From Fasciola hepatica (lineage: Eukaryota > Platyhelminthes > Trematoda > Plagiorchiida > Fasciolidae): DNA of 64,000 nucleotides. Below, in pieces: positions 34,016 to 44,940 of the stretch. Where the stretch lies: positions 1,240,001-1,304,000 of the forward strand of contig CANUEZ040000107.1 of the NCBI GenBank assembly GCA_948099385.1. The letters are read 5' to 3'. Positions within the stretch are counted from its first letter, which is position 1. Every line of letters starts with the position of its first letter. The position numbers and the translations under genes were made by a program. The notes under the pieces were generated by a model, which was not told the origin of the DNA, searched no databases, and saw only the letters and a list, made by a program, of their open reading frames with translations.

Positions 34016-34627
34016 CCACACAGGGTCACGTCACGGAGTGGCAGCCAACGGTGTGGTCAAGTGTTTTCACCGCCAGCCTGAAGCCTAGTTTACCGCTGTT
34101 GAGAGAAGGATCTCACAGTCTTTCCGCTTATAATCCTGGTACTGAAACATCAGCCGCGGGATAAGCTTTTTGCCAAGCTCTCCGGTAGACCCGGGGTTTG
34201 CTCTGCCACAGTTTATGTGAGTAACGACCGTTGCTGTTTGTAAGCTCAACGGTTGGTTTCACAGATACTCCGCGACCGCAGTCCCGGTCGGCCTACATTC
34301 CATCACGAAAGACTTCTTGCACCTACGTCTTCATACACGGGGACTGCTTCCAGACATCTCTACAGCAGCCTTACGAAGTTCCTCTTAAGGTGCTCCAGCG
34401 ATGCGGTCGAGTTTGCCCCATTGATGGAAAAGGTAAATACAAAGCCGTATCCACTGACCGTCTTGGGGTTACGCACTCTAACCAGGGTCTAGAGCGGGAG
34501 ATAACGCTCGACGATAGTGCCCCATTAGTTTCGTCACTCACCAGAGAAGCCTCTCCTGCGTTTCAAACAGCACACACACAGACGGCGGAGCTGGGGCAAA
34601 CAAGGCGACCTAGCCGTCACGTACACT
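34016..34627 (+). pseudogene. CsRn1-like integrase C-terminal part (copy 2, second half)
   Basis: Picks up exactly where the fragment ending at 29215 stops. VAANGVVKCFHRQPEA corresponds to PAANGMVARFHPQPKA of copy 1; here the catalytic Glu is Lys. A frame from 34231 then reads RKTSCTYVFIHGDCFQTSLQ and QPYEVPLKVLQRCGRVCPID, the C-terminal domain seen in copy 1 as RPYEGPYKVLERRHPVYL. It also has the same tail ending (ETTLDDSAP-like, then TRRPSRHVH). A stop follows at 34627 and the putative LTR starts 130 bp later. Confidence 0.8.
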
Positions 34628-34755
34628 GACTGAAGCGTTCTGTAGACAGTATACACCCTCTGAAGCTTCACTTCAGTTGTTTTCACTGTAGAGTGTTTCC
34701 TGAAACCATTTTGAACAACAAAAACAAGACTTTTCATACACTAAAATTTACGTAT

Positions 34756-35551
34756 TGCTCCGACCGCCCAGGGTGAACACCTTCCATTTCGCCGTTACTT
34801 ACTGGCAGTTTGCCCATTTGTTTTGTTATTATTTTCCTTTGCATGTGCGGGCATTGTGGACGAAGTACCCCATGGCAACCATTTTGTTGAGGCATGTTTT
34901 ACCGCAGGTTTTTTCTGAGCTGCCTGGATGGAGGCCTAGTAGATGACCGCCGGGCCCATGGGCATTTTAGCAAATTACCACCGGTGGCACTAGCTCACTG
35001 TGGCTTTGTAACATAGTCCCCTAGGTGAATGATGACACGTGAAACTCGTGAGATTGAAGAGATATGCGCACAGCGAGCTCTCCGTTATATCGAAGGGTCA
35101 CTACGACAGTCCTCCTTTAAAAGCATTTAAGGTAGCGACCTGCAGATGACTGAGTTTGGAGGTGTGAGTCCGTGGCCGGAAAGTGCTATAGATGAAGGTA
35201 ACGAACTAGCACTCAGCCCTTAGTTGTTTGTATATTGCTGGATGCCCCAGGACTGTCCGTTATTTGTCCACTTATTGCAAAAACGATCAAGTTCCGCCGG
35301 CTGGAGACCATTGTCGAGAGCCGCGCTTACGGATGGCCGAATTCCCAGCCCTCTTAACTAGTGGCGGGTCCGGCATCGCACTACGACGCAAAGGTTATTG
35401 AAATTTTTTTCCATACGTACCTTCCTTCACATATAACACCGATTTCTACCATCTTTTAGCAACCGTTGGAACCTTTGGTTCGTTGTCCGTTCCTTAGAGC
35501 ATTCCCGAGATCTAGTTAGTACCTGGTACCCGGGGAACCTTACTGTTGACA
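34756..35551 (+). repeat. Putative LTR of the CsRn1-like element, copy 2
   Basis: Homologous over its length to 1249-2052 (for example GATGACACGTGAAACTCGTGA, TAGTTAGTACCTGGTACCCG), with many substitutions. TG at 34756 and CA at 35550-35551 mirror the ends proposed for copy 1. It follows the integrase stop as a 3' LTR should. No matching 5' LTR was found upstream of 26.8 kb. Confidence 0.55.
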
Positions 35552-38500
35552 TTTGTTTGGTTTGTCACCCTCTGGTAACTAGCGAATACTGAGGATCGTA
35601 GAAAGGTTGGCTTTGTTGGCCTCAGTGAGGTACAACTTATGGACGAAAGCGACGGGCACTAGAGACTGAACGAAGAGCCGCAGAGTGGAAAGCTGGAGCC
35701 TATGAACCTGAAAAGGGAACCTCTACCGTTTGGCACTGGACACTTGCGTTCTGAAAATCATCAACACGTAAGCTTTGCAGCATGCAGCTGGCAAATAAAA
35801 ACGCCTCAGACGAGCACAGTCAGTTTGGCAAGAAGCGGTTTCTTCCATTGCAACGGACTACTGCCTTTGCGCTGGGCTTTTGATCCTCAGGAAGACTAGC
35901 CATCGATACTTTCTTCAGAGGCACTGCTCCCCGCATAATTTTTTACCAAAGCTGATCTAAGTTTAACCTAGGCAAAGACAGTTTTCAGACTCCTCCTTAC
36001 TGATTCTACTCTATCACCTGTTTGGTTGCCTAGCGGTAACGATTTCCCAGCTTGATAACCATCCCATTCCCACGGGTCATCTACTTTCTGAATAATTATT
36101 CACTAGCCTCTTAGTTGCGGGGTTGAATGGTTTTCCAAGTCTTTCGAGGCCATGCTACTCGTCTCCGAATGCCGCTTTCCTTATCCACTGAAAACATGGT
36201 CCTTATCTGACGTTGACGTTCCTATATAATGGCTGCACCCCTTTAGCATATCTTGAAGGATATGAGGCCCTTTGAAAACTACTTGGGCCTCAGGATAGCC
36301 GGTCCTAAACAGAGCTGGACTACGATCTACTACGACTGTCTTTCTCTACCGGGCTTCAGGTCATCTTTTATGCAGAATCTCAGTGCTCATCTGCAGCTTT
36401 CACTCCCCTCATTTGAGAGCAAGGCATACAGGTGTGTGATCGGCAATACCTCAACATGCTCTTATCCATTCCACGCGTTCTTTAGTCCCTCCCACTGTGT
36501 GCGCACCACCCATCTCCCGCTCTGATACTTCGCATGAATCCAGCATGATAAACAAAACAAGACGTTCCACGACTCTTGCGACGGAAAGCGCCGTTGATAG
36601 AGAGGAAATGAATGACGTGCACTGCAACAGCATGCGTGTGGAGTGCTCTTGCAATCGTCAAGTGGCTGCCGAGCTTGGCAGCAAGGGCCCTGATAAGCTA
36701 CGTGTTAAAAAATGAGTGAGTTTAAATTTTGCTGCACAGGATACTACTATACAAGCTGGGTTCGCCTAATACGGTAGCTTGCCACAGGACGTGGTCACTG
36801 AAATTTAGGTGGAGCGTATCGTCCACTGAAATGACCCCATTACATTTACGACCAACGGAAACTATTTCACCAAGTGTTATGGACAGGAAAAGAACAATAC
36901 TCTCAACGAACACTACTTGTCCCTCTTTTACTATTTAGTAGCTCCTGAACACTCTGCAATATTCCGTATATCGTGACTCTGAGGAACTCCCATGGACCTG
37001 AAAACCATGACTTGGGGAACCCCACCAAACATACAACAACTCCACTGCACTACGAAACGTACCCACTAGATCATAAACCAGTGACTCTAGAACAAATATC
37101 AGTCTTCAGTTGACAGCTTATAACCGAGAGTTTACTGTCTGGATACTCTCCGTACACAGGAGACCACTCTGCCACAAAATATCAACTTCCTTTTGTGGCC
37201 TCGGTTATGGATGCCGCGCAAACCAGGCTTTTGTGTTCACACAACAGCGTGAAAGTATTCTAAACCTGATCCACCTCTTCTTTCCCGGCACCGATGGAAG
37301 CAGCAGTGACTCACGAAGTTACACGCTAAAGTAACGCTAATATTTGAGCAAAACGTTTTGGCCTCTTTCCATGTACAAGCACCACACCGGAAACGTTTGA
37401 TACATGAGCATCATTGAAATTCTAAAAGCCAGTCCTGAGCCCACCTCAATGTCCGCGGAAATCTTACACCGCTCTGAAAAATTATCAAAACCGTCGATGA
37501 TCAAGATTAATCAAATAGCTGGCGAGAGAGATGGGTGCCGAAGTCTTGTTCCGCTGAACATTATGCGTCTGTCCAAATTCGAGCATTTGGGCAACGTGAC
37601 AATGTAAAATAAGTAGGACCAAACTTGTTTCACTCTATTTCAAGAAATTTGCTCTAAATTCCTTCAAATTATAATACCTAGTTCATGATCGTTGGATCTT
37701 TCGCTCCCATCTGCTGTGCATTGAAATTCTCTAGTATCAGGAATCTTTCTTTATCTCTGGTTGATACCAACAATGCTAGTGGTCAGGCGTAAGCGCATGA
37801 CTGAGGTGCACGGCGTAACTCATCACGAAAAAATAGGCAGGATTTTGAGAGCAGGGGTGGGAAACTTCAGCAAAGACCAAAAAGCAAGCGACAGTTTGGA
37901 TGAACCAAAACGATGACTTGCGCGGCAGACAGGCCCCAACAAATATACTCCGGCGCAGTCCAGCCACGCCGGCTTCTGTCAAAGCTTCCACTACTGCATA
38001 GACAGCGTCGGTCACTCAGCTTAGACCCCTTGAAGATAAGGCACGCATCAACGGCCAGATCTCGTTGAGCCGCTCAACAGGTGGGTCAAACCAGGTTGAA
38101 AGGTAGCTGAGGCCTACAGTCTTTGAAGAGGCAGATCGGCATGCAAAACAGCTGGTCCTGAATGAGCGCATGGGGTCAGCTGCCTAATTTAATGGCCTGA
38201 AAGGAAAACTGTCCCTCCAAACAGGGTCATATGCGCCCATGAGTCACGGCAGTTTTTGCCAACTGGAGAGCGAGCTCATGGAGGGCCCCTAGCGAGCGTG
38301 CCTCAAGATCACCCTGGATCCAATGGGAGTCCAGAATGAGGAGGCCGCCGTCCGAAAGTTGTACTGGCGACCTGGTCGGTCACCATCTCTTAACGCACAA
38401 TTTTTCTGCTGTCGAACGGGCAACACTAGGTTGCTCACGGGCTAAAGATGAAACCTGGAATAAAAAACCGAGTGACGCAGAGAAAGCCACCTTTTACACT

Positions 38501-39135
38501 TCCCAGTGCTCATAAAGAAAGGGGATTGCTAGGCCCAGTCAGTTCTTGTTAGGGCAGCTTCCCTCTCGGGGAAATTGCGAGAAGACGGGCAGACCTAAGT
38601 GTCCAAGACTGGCACTCCTTTTCAAAGGCAACAGCCATCAGAGCTGCCGAGTCCTTGGCGCCTCAAGGGCAAAAAGAGCGAGCATTTGAGGCCTTCGATC
38701 CAGAGGACAGTCAGAAGTTCAAGCGATCCCTTATGATACCGTGGGATTGCCGTGGAGAGGGTGAGGTCAAACTGTGCATTCAGCGTTTTCGTGCCATAAA
38801 GGGGGAACCGCGGTTAACGTGATCCCATCTGCCAACCATCCGCTGAACTTCCCCTGTCCCCGGAGGTCCAGGGATGAATAGCTCTCCAACACATTCAAAA
38901 ACGGTCAGCTGACAGAAGTGGTTCTTAGTAGCTTTTGCAGGTTACCCACCAAACGTGACGGGCCGGAATCATCTGCAGCAGCTGAAAGACCTGCAACTAA
39001 AGCTCCCACCAAAACCTGACGGGATGGTGGGCTTCTGCTGCGTAGCTTACTCTCTGGGGCTATGGCTTTTTTAGCTCACGCAGGATTCGGTCCAAAGGGG
39101 AAGGTGGTGCAAAGGTTCACGTCAGAGTTGAGGTC
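35552..39135. other. Unassigned 3.6-kb stretch
   Basis: No domain recognised. Plus-strand ORFs of 65-90 codons (35702-35899, 36253-36525, 37404-37607) have no motif. If a LINE 5' region lies here, it would be the part preceding the endonuclease at 39136, but no ORF1-like sequence could be seen. Confidence 0.35.
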
Positions 39136-40680
39136 TTGATACAAATTCTCTTCCTTTTTGCGGACCTTCAAGGACTTGATGGGACACTGTGGTGTAAGGT
39201 TAAACTGACCAGTTGTGAATACTTCGTGCTAGGTCTGTTTTATGGGACACCGGCTGCAGAGCAATTTAACATGCCTCATTTCATGCGGCGAAGGGCGATG
39301 GTTGGACTCAGTCTGGGTCTGAGTGGCCTCGAGGCCAACCAGGTAGATTGGAGAGCTAACTGGCTACCACGACAGCGGGCCTTTCCTAGCAGCACCACCA
39401 CAAGATAGGCCGTGATCAGGCGCCTAACCAGGGAGTGCGAGAGCTCACTCAACCTTTTAGTGAACATAAGTCCAATTTAGGCTTCATTTTTACCGCCCCC
39501 CCCCCGCTCGAGCTTCGAGTGCTCCGTGCATGGTTTTACTACCCCTTTTAGGGCCAGCGGTCGCCCATTTGTGAGCATATGCCAGAGGCTAGCGGCCGAA
39601 GTATCACAAAAACCTCACTGTAAGCCTAATGCCTATTGCGTGCGGTTTGATGACATGAAGGCAAAATCTTGAAACATGACATGAGAGAATGAGTATCCAA
39701 GAAACGTTAACCTGACCCGACTTCTTTTCCGAGGTGGAATCCGCCAACTGTTACTGTGGTTTGCCCTGCCCCACGTTCGAAGCCTAGACCCACTTGGTCT
39801 GAGGAAGAGCTCCGAAGCCTAGTCTGCAGAAGCAATCTAGCTTGGAGACAATGTCGTGCAAAATTCAAGGGCCATGAAGAGTAAATACAACCATGAACTC
39901 AGTGCTGTCCCTTGAATATGGCGAATGGGGGCGGGTTCGGGGAGAGACTAGCAGCCAAATGTGCCCGTCTACCTGAAAGTCTGCTCGTTTATCGAAGCAG
40001 GCAAAGGATACCAGTGCCGGGTACACTTGCATGGCGGATGGAAGGGGTATGAAGTCGAAGTTCCTAAGTCAGGTGCCCTACTAGGCCTTCACCCACCGGT
40101 GTTTACACGTGGAGCACCTTTATCAACCCTCTCGTCGGTGTTCTAGCCTTCAACCGTGTTCCGGTATAGCAAAATGGACAAATTTACAGTAACCCTAGAT
40201 TCTGTTAAGCCATAGAAATCGCCCGGACCAGATAAAATCCATCCTCTGATACTTAGAGAACTGGATGGGATTCCCGTGTGCCCAGCCACCAAGTTTCTCA
40301 ACAACTCAAAGGCACTTTGGGAAACTCCCGGATGATTTGAAACAACCACTAGCTGTACTGGTGTTCAGTGGTGGAAACAAAGAGGAGGCTTTCAGCTATC
40401 GACACTTAAGCCTTACCTGCGTAGCCTGCGTGGTGATGGGGCGATTTATAGCCAAGCGTGCCGAAGAACATATTGATCAAAGCAGCCTGTCCGGTCCTGC
40501 ACAGCACGGATTTCGCACATCCCGTTCATACATCTCGAACGTTTTGTCTCAAGAACACTGGACGGAAACAAAGTCTGAAGGACATCCCGTGGTAGAATTT
40601 TCGAATATTTCAGTAAAGCTTTTGACGGAGTACCACGCGACCGACTCTTCCAGAGGCTGGAGCTACTAGAAATGGTGGAT
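39136..40680 (+). pseudogene. LINE-A-type ORF2 fragment (endonuclease to RT), truncated
   Basis: Plus strand. The endonuclease part contains GTLWCKVKLTSCEYFVLGLF and GLEANQVDWRANW, where the GDFNxxxxDW motif has lost its Asp and Phe. The linker at about 39780-40070 reads LRSLVCRSNLAWRQCRAKF and RIPVPGTLAWRMEG. The RT start reads PPVFTRGAPLSTL and KSPGPDKIHPLILRELDG, with GGNKEEAFSYRHLSLTCVAC and GPAQHGFRTSRSYIS in other frames, and motif A at about 40600 as FSKAFDGVPRDRLFQRL. It ends at about 40680, where another LINE begins. There are many frameshifts and a (C)10 run at 39496-39505. Confidence 0.75.
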
Positions 40681-40689
40681 CCGCTTTGA

Positions 40690-42737
40690 TAGCCTAGGTC
40701 TCATTGACTCATTAGGCTCTCTGAAAAGCTACACAGGCTTCACCCATCTGCTAGTCACTGGTGACTTTAACTCACCCAGTAACGACTGGCAAAGAGCTGA
40801 TGCCCCTGATATCACCTTTGGTAAACCCCTCCTAGATGTCGTACCGAAGGACTCATGGGTGCAAAACGTAAGAGACCCGACCAGACGTCGCACAGGACAA
40901 GCCCGTCCCTACTAGACCTGGTCATCACCAAAGATCGGTTCCAAGTAGATGTGGTGCACTACTTGCCGCCCCTCGGCAAAAGTGATCACATTCTCGTTGA
41001 ATTCGATTGCATTGTGAAGTGGCCTCTTCTCCCCTTTGAAACCAAAGTTTTGAGATCCTTCAATAGGACCAATTTTGACCAAGTCTGTGCATTTATTCGC
41101 TCCCAGCCAAATTCAACTAACCCAGGTAACTCCGCTGAGGAACTGGCAGAGTATCTCAGAGAGTTAACCTCCTCAGCCGACGGGCCGTTTGTCCCCTGAA
41201 TTCGTCGTCTACAGACCGCTAAGTGACCCCTCCCTCGCCCCATTAGACGCATTCTAGACGAACCCGCACTCTTCTTTTCTAGATATAAAGCCACAGGCCT
41301 TGCCAGTGATACAGAAGATTTCGGGACCATACGGAACATATGCAAAGACAAGATTAGGCCCCATCGGAATGCAGTTCAACGATCTGTACTTGATCGAGCA
41401 CGGACCAATAGGGCATTTTTCTCTCAGTACATGGGCCGTCTAAGGGGCACAGCTCCGACCAAACTCGCCCTCAGAGATAATATCGGATCTCCAATCACTT
41501 CCCTCAGCCAAGTAGCCGAGGCCCTCAGCTCCTACTTCCGTACAATTTTTAGCTCCATACCCATATCATCCCATCCTACCATGCACCCGATATCTCTGGC
41601 CACTACCCTTAACCGCGTCACTATTCCCATTGGGGCAGTCGCACAATGTCTCCGACGGCTGAACCATTATTGCTCCATGGGTCCTGACCTAATCCACCCC
41701 CGTATTCTCAGGGTAGCCGCGGACACATTAGCTGCCCTTACGCCTCTCTCTTCAGCGATATGCTGACGATGGGGTTTTCTCCCAGCAGCTGGAGAAAAGC
41801 AGTTATCGAGCCCATCTATAAGAAGGGTAGTAGACATCTTGCTTCTAGGTACAAACCCATAAGCCTCACTAGCATCGCCGGCAAAATTTTTGAGGGAATT
41901 CTTAAGAGTGAGATTTCTTCGCATCTGCATAAAAATAAGATCATCTCCCCGTCCCAACATGGGTTTCTTCCTGGCAGATCATGCATCACCAATATGCCTA
42001 CTGTCATGGATAGTCTAACGAAAGCCTTTGATGATGGCCAGCTCTCACACGCTATATTCATCGATTTTGCTGAGGCCTTCGATAAGGTCCTCCATACCCC
42101 CTTTCTTTGTAAGCTGCAAACATACGGGATTACAGGCCCCAGGTTGTCAATCTTACACAGCTTCCTTACAGACCGCGCCCTTGTGGTTAAGGTGGGGAAC
42201 GTCTTGTCTCAACCCTTCCCAGCGATAATTGGGGTCCTACAAGGGTCGGCCTTAGGTCCTCTTCTTTTCTTGATCTACGTAAACTATCTTCCGACAGCCC
42301 TTTCTGCGAACATTGCCATGTACGCAGACGATGTAACCCTCTGGAGTTCACGCTTTGAAAACCTGCAAAGTGCAGCTGATGAAACAAAAAGCTGGTCTGG
42401 GGATTAGAACCTCCCAGTTAATGATGACAAACGCGTGAGTAAGTATTTCAGCAGAGAAGCTTGGCACACGTTTTCCATTAGCGGAACAACCGCACTGCCT
42501 AGGGTGAACCGGCACAGTGTGCTCGGTTTCTGGCTGGATTGTAACTTGTCCTTCTCTCATCATCACCAACTTGCGAGCAAGTCTGCCTTTTGAGTCCTAA
42601 ATATGATCCGAAGGTCCTTCCAGCTCATATCTACTGATGATTTCCCCATACTTTTTGGCACGCATTTCCGACCTCTGCTGGAGTACGGTAGTCACATAGT
42701 GCACTTCAGTCTTGTCCGAGACGGCGCAAATCCACTG
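40690..42737 (+). pseudogene. LINE-B ORF2: endonuclease end and reverse transcriptase
   Basis: The best preserved element in the window. It starts inside the endonuclease (HLLVTGDFNSPSNDWQ, then RDPTRRRTGQARP and LVITKDRFQVDVVHYLPPLG, with the SDH motif at GKSDHILVEF). A linker leads to RT at about 41640: CSMGPDLIHPRILRV, SSWRKAVIEPIYKKGSRH, YKPISLTSIAGKIFEGIL, SQHGFLPGRSCITN, AIFIDFAEAFDKVLH (motif A Asp kept), LQGSALGPLLFLIYVNYLP, and IAMYADDVTLWSS (YADD kept). Stops lie at 41197, 41224 and 42405, and one frameshift near 41760 joins frame 1 to frame 3. The thumb follows (LLEYGSHIVHFSLVRDGANP), then the sequence breaks at about 42737. Confidence 0.9.
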
Positions 42738-43974
42738 CGAGCCTAATTTACCCAGAATGTGGAGTAGGTGCTACTGACTGCTCAAAGGAAACTTCATCCA
42801 TGCCTCACTCACATAGACCTAACCAGGCCAATATTATTGTCTTCATATACCATCTCCCTTTATTTCAGGTTAGCTTTCTCCCGCTATCACAGTCGCCAAG
42901 CCGGATAACCAAGGACGCCACTCTGACTCGTACAGACAGAGACTCAAGTGGAACCTACCATAGCAACTGGGACCGAAATCAAGCCACCCGACAGGAAATA
43001 CCCCTAATTGCTTAGCAGATCGTTCAGCGTTTTCTAACACAACCAACACGAATTTCAGTTCACGCACACTGCTAATATACCGCCACACCCGGCTGATTGA
43101 CCGACACGTACTTTTCCCTGCCAGACGAAACATACGCATACGATGTCGTACGTTACCAGAAGTGACGCTGAATAATACTGAAGACAAATTCGTCTATATA
43201 TACGTATACATTTGTCAGTGAAACAGCATAACAACTCTGAAGTCCATGCGGAGATTTCCCACTTTATTTTCCGTTACCATTGTTTACCTTTCTTCCAAAC
43301 CGAAGCCGGATGGAAATTGACTCTCCACTTCTCGAGGACCCTCCAGTTGCGCCTTCTCATTTCTGAATAGTACATGTTATTAATCCTGAATATAAACTCG
43401 CCTTTTTATGGTCTGCTGTTTCTCAGAAATCCACCAGTGTTCACTTTCACGAAATTGGTCTCATGTCCCCCTGCTTCAAAGCTCATTCCGTTTATTGAAC
43501 TACGGCAAATCCGTCATTCAGGGTCTGCATAGTCTTCAAGGGTCGCTACCACTTCGCATGCATCGATTTCCCCGAGTACACTTCCTTACATTTTTTTAAA
43601 TTCTTTTATTTTTGTTCATAATTCACTCTATCTGAAAAACCTAAGTAGGCTTCCGTTTTCCTTGGTTTGCATCATTTTCGCTCATAATGCGTCATGTAAC
43701 TCCGTTAACGATTTTTCGATGTCTCCATCCCGCACCACTGCCTAGCTCGAATTCAAAACTGATTCGAAACTGCAAAGCAAGCCATCATTAGAACGATCAA
43801 CTCAAACTAATGCTGCCTATGTTTTTTCATCGCTGATACGCTTGATTTTCATACTTGGAATTTGTGAATATTTCATCTGATTGAGTAACTTGTAACACCA
43901 TGATCATGCTCTAGGGCGTGAGTCCCGACCATGGCTGAGAAATACACCAATAATATTTATATTTACTGTTTATC
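42738..43974. mobile_element. Insertion within LINE-B
   Basis: LINE-B reads ...VRDGANPLR at 42737 and continues with EGVQRTSTKAVGGLSHLPYP at about 43978, so about 1.24 kb interrupts one motif. No protein domain is recognisable inside. The right end (43893-43960) is a sense copy of repeat family T with an AATAATATTT tail, which suggests that the insert is a retroelement 3' end in the same orientation as LINE-B. Confidence 0.65.
43893..43960 (+). repeat. Repeat family T, copy 1
   Basis: Sequence ACACCATGATCATGCT..CGACCATGGCTGAGAAATACACC followed by AATAATATTT. It is the reverse complement counterpart of 44381-44451. Non-coding; the A/T-rich tail suggests a retroelement 3' end. Confidence 0.7.
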
Positions 43975-44343
43975 CTAGAAGGAGTTCAGAGGACCTCCAC
44001 TAAAGCAGTAGGGGGTCTATCCCACCTACCTTATCCCGTCCGCCTCTCACTCCTCAATCTCTATCCGCTTGACTTAAGACGTGTAAGAGGTGATCTGTAA
44101 TTGATGTTCCACCTTTTTGAATCAGGTAAAAGCGGTTGCTTCTTCTTCGTCTGTCCAGCCTCTTCGCTTCGTGGTCACAGCAGAAAGGTTTTCAAACCGA
44201 GGCCACGCCCTTCACGAAGGACTACCCTTTTCAGCTATAGGTTTATTACTCTGTGGAATGCACCTCCGAAAGATGTTGTTCTCTCGCAGAACAAAACTAT
44301 CTTCAAGAAAAGGCTAGACCTATACCTGGGTCTCTCCCAATAA
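43975..44343 (+). pseudogene. LINE-B C-terminal end
   Basis: Continuation of the LINE interrupted at 42737. It reads EGVQRTSTKAVGGLSHLPYP, LNLYPLDLRRVRGDL, then a TAA at 44098. An open stretch follows to 44343 with LRGHSRKVFKPRPRPSRRTT, FSYRFITLWNAPPKDVVLSQ and KTIFKKRLDLYLGL. These are the RGH, FFxxRxxxxWNxLP and FKxRLD signatures that close CR1/jockey-like ORF2 proteins. A short 3' region and a (TAA)n run at 44381-44396 follow, which could be its tail. Confidence 0.85.
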
Positions 44344-44380
44344 TTCCCTGTCAAAAAAGCGAAATAGATGTCTTTCATTG

Positions 44381-44451
44381 TAATAATAATAATAATGGTA
44401 TATTTCTCGACCATGGTCGAAACGCACGCGCAAGCGCATGATCATGGTGTG
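44381..44451 (-). repeat. Repeat family T, copy 2
   Basis: (TAA)n, then TGGTATATTTCTCGACCATGG and a segment ending CATGATCATGGTGT. This is the reverse complement of copy 1 at 43893-43960. It shares its microsatellite with the 3' end of LINE-B, so two elements meet tail to tail. Confidence 0.7.
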
Positions 44452-44545
44452 CAACGCTACTCAAAACAATGAACTATGCACAAATTTCAAGAAAGCGAGT
44501 CGAAATCGTCAGAAGCAAAGTAATATAGCTAGAGTTAGTTTTAAT

Positions 44546-44607
44546 CGACCGAAGTGATAATGGTTCGCGTGGCAAACACGGTTTGGTTTCAAATCCGGGT
44601 CGGTTGG
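44546..44607 (+). tRNA. tRNA-like remnant or SINE head
   Basis: A 7-bp acceptor-like stem (CGACCGA at 44546-44552 with TCGGTTG at 44600-44606, one G-U pair) encloses a 47-nt interior. The interior has a TTCAAAT T-loop at 44588-44594, which with its flanks resembles the Pol III B box (GTTTCAAATCC), and a weak A-box-like TGATAATGGTTCG at 44555-44567. It is shorter than a tRNA (61 nt), and the T stem pairs poorly. A tRNA-derived SINE head or dead tRNA is more likely than a working gene. No anticodon arm could be defined. Confidence 0.35.
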
Positions 44608-44858
44608 TGGTGGCCCGCGGGAATGCGAAATATGTCGTGAAAATATAGCGCTATTCATGAATGTTGCACCCCCATTCCGCCTAAGGCATTGCCTGCAGTG
44701 AGAGAGTGCATGATGTTATGTGTATTTTGTTGGCGCTGCGCCCGAGACCCGGGCAGGTTTGAAGAAGGGATTTCTATCTGTTGAATTGGATGCAATGGTG
44801 TTGCACATCAACTCATATAGCGATGGAAAAAGGGTTGGAATTCTCAGAAGTCTCTCAG

Positions 44859-44940
44859 TATTATTATTATTAAAGTTATGCTTCTCGACCTCGGCCGGGT
44901 GGCACGCCTGGGAGCCCGGTCAAGGCAGAGCAGAGCATCA
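44859..44940 (-). repeat. Repeat family T, copy 3
   Basis: (ATT)n at 44860-44872, then GTTATGCTTCTCGACCTCGGCC and GGTGGCACGCCTGGGAGCCC. It corresponds to GGTATATTTCTCGACCATGG in copy 2. Same orientation as copy 2; more diverged. Confidence 0.5.

Noticed and set aside
29190..34040. CACGGCGT / CACGGAGT near the two breakpoints as an 8-bp target-site duplication
   Set aside because: When aligned to the uninterrupted integrase of copy 1 the two do not fall at the same target position, and they differ by one base.
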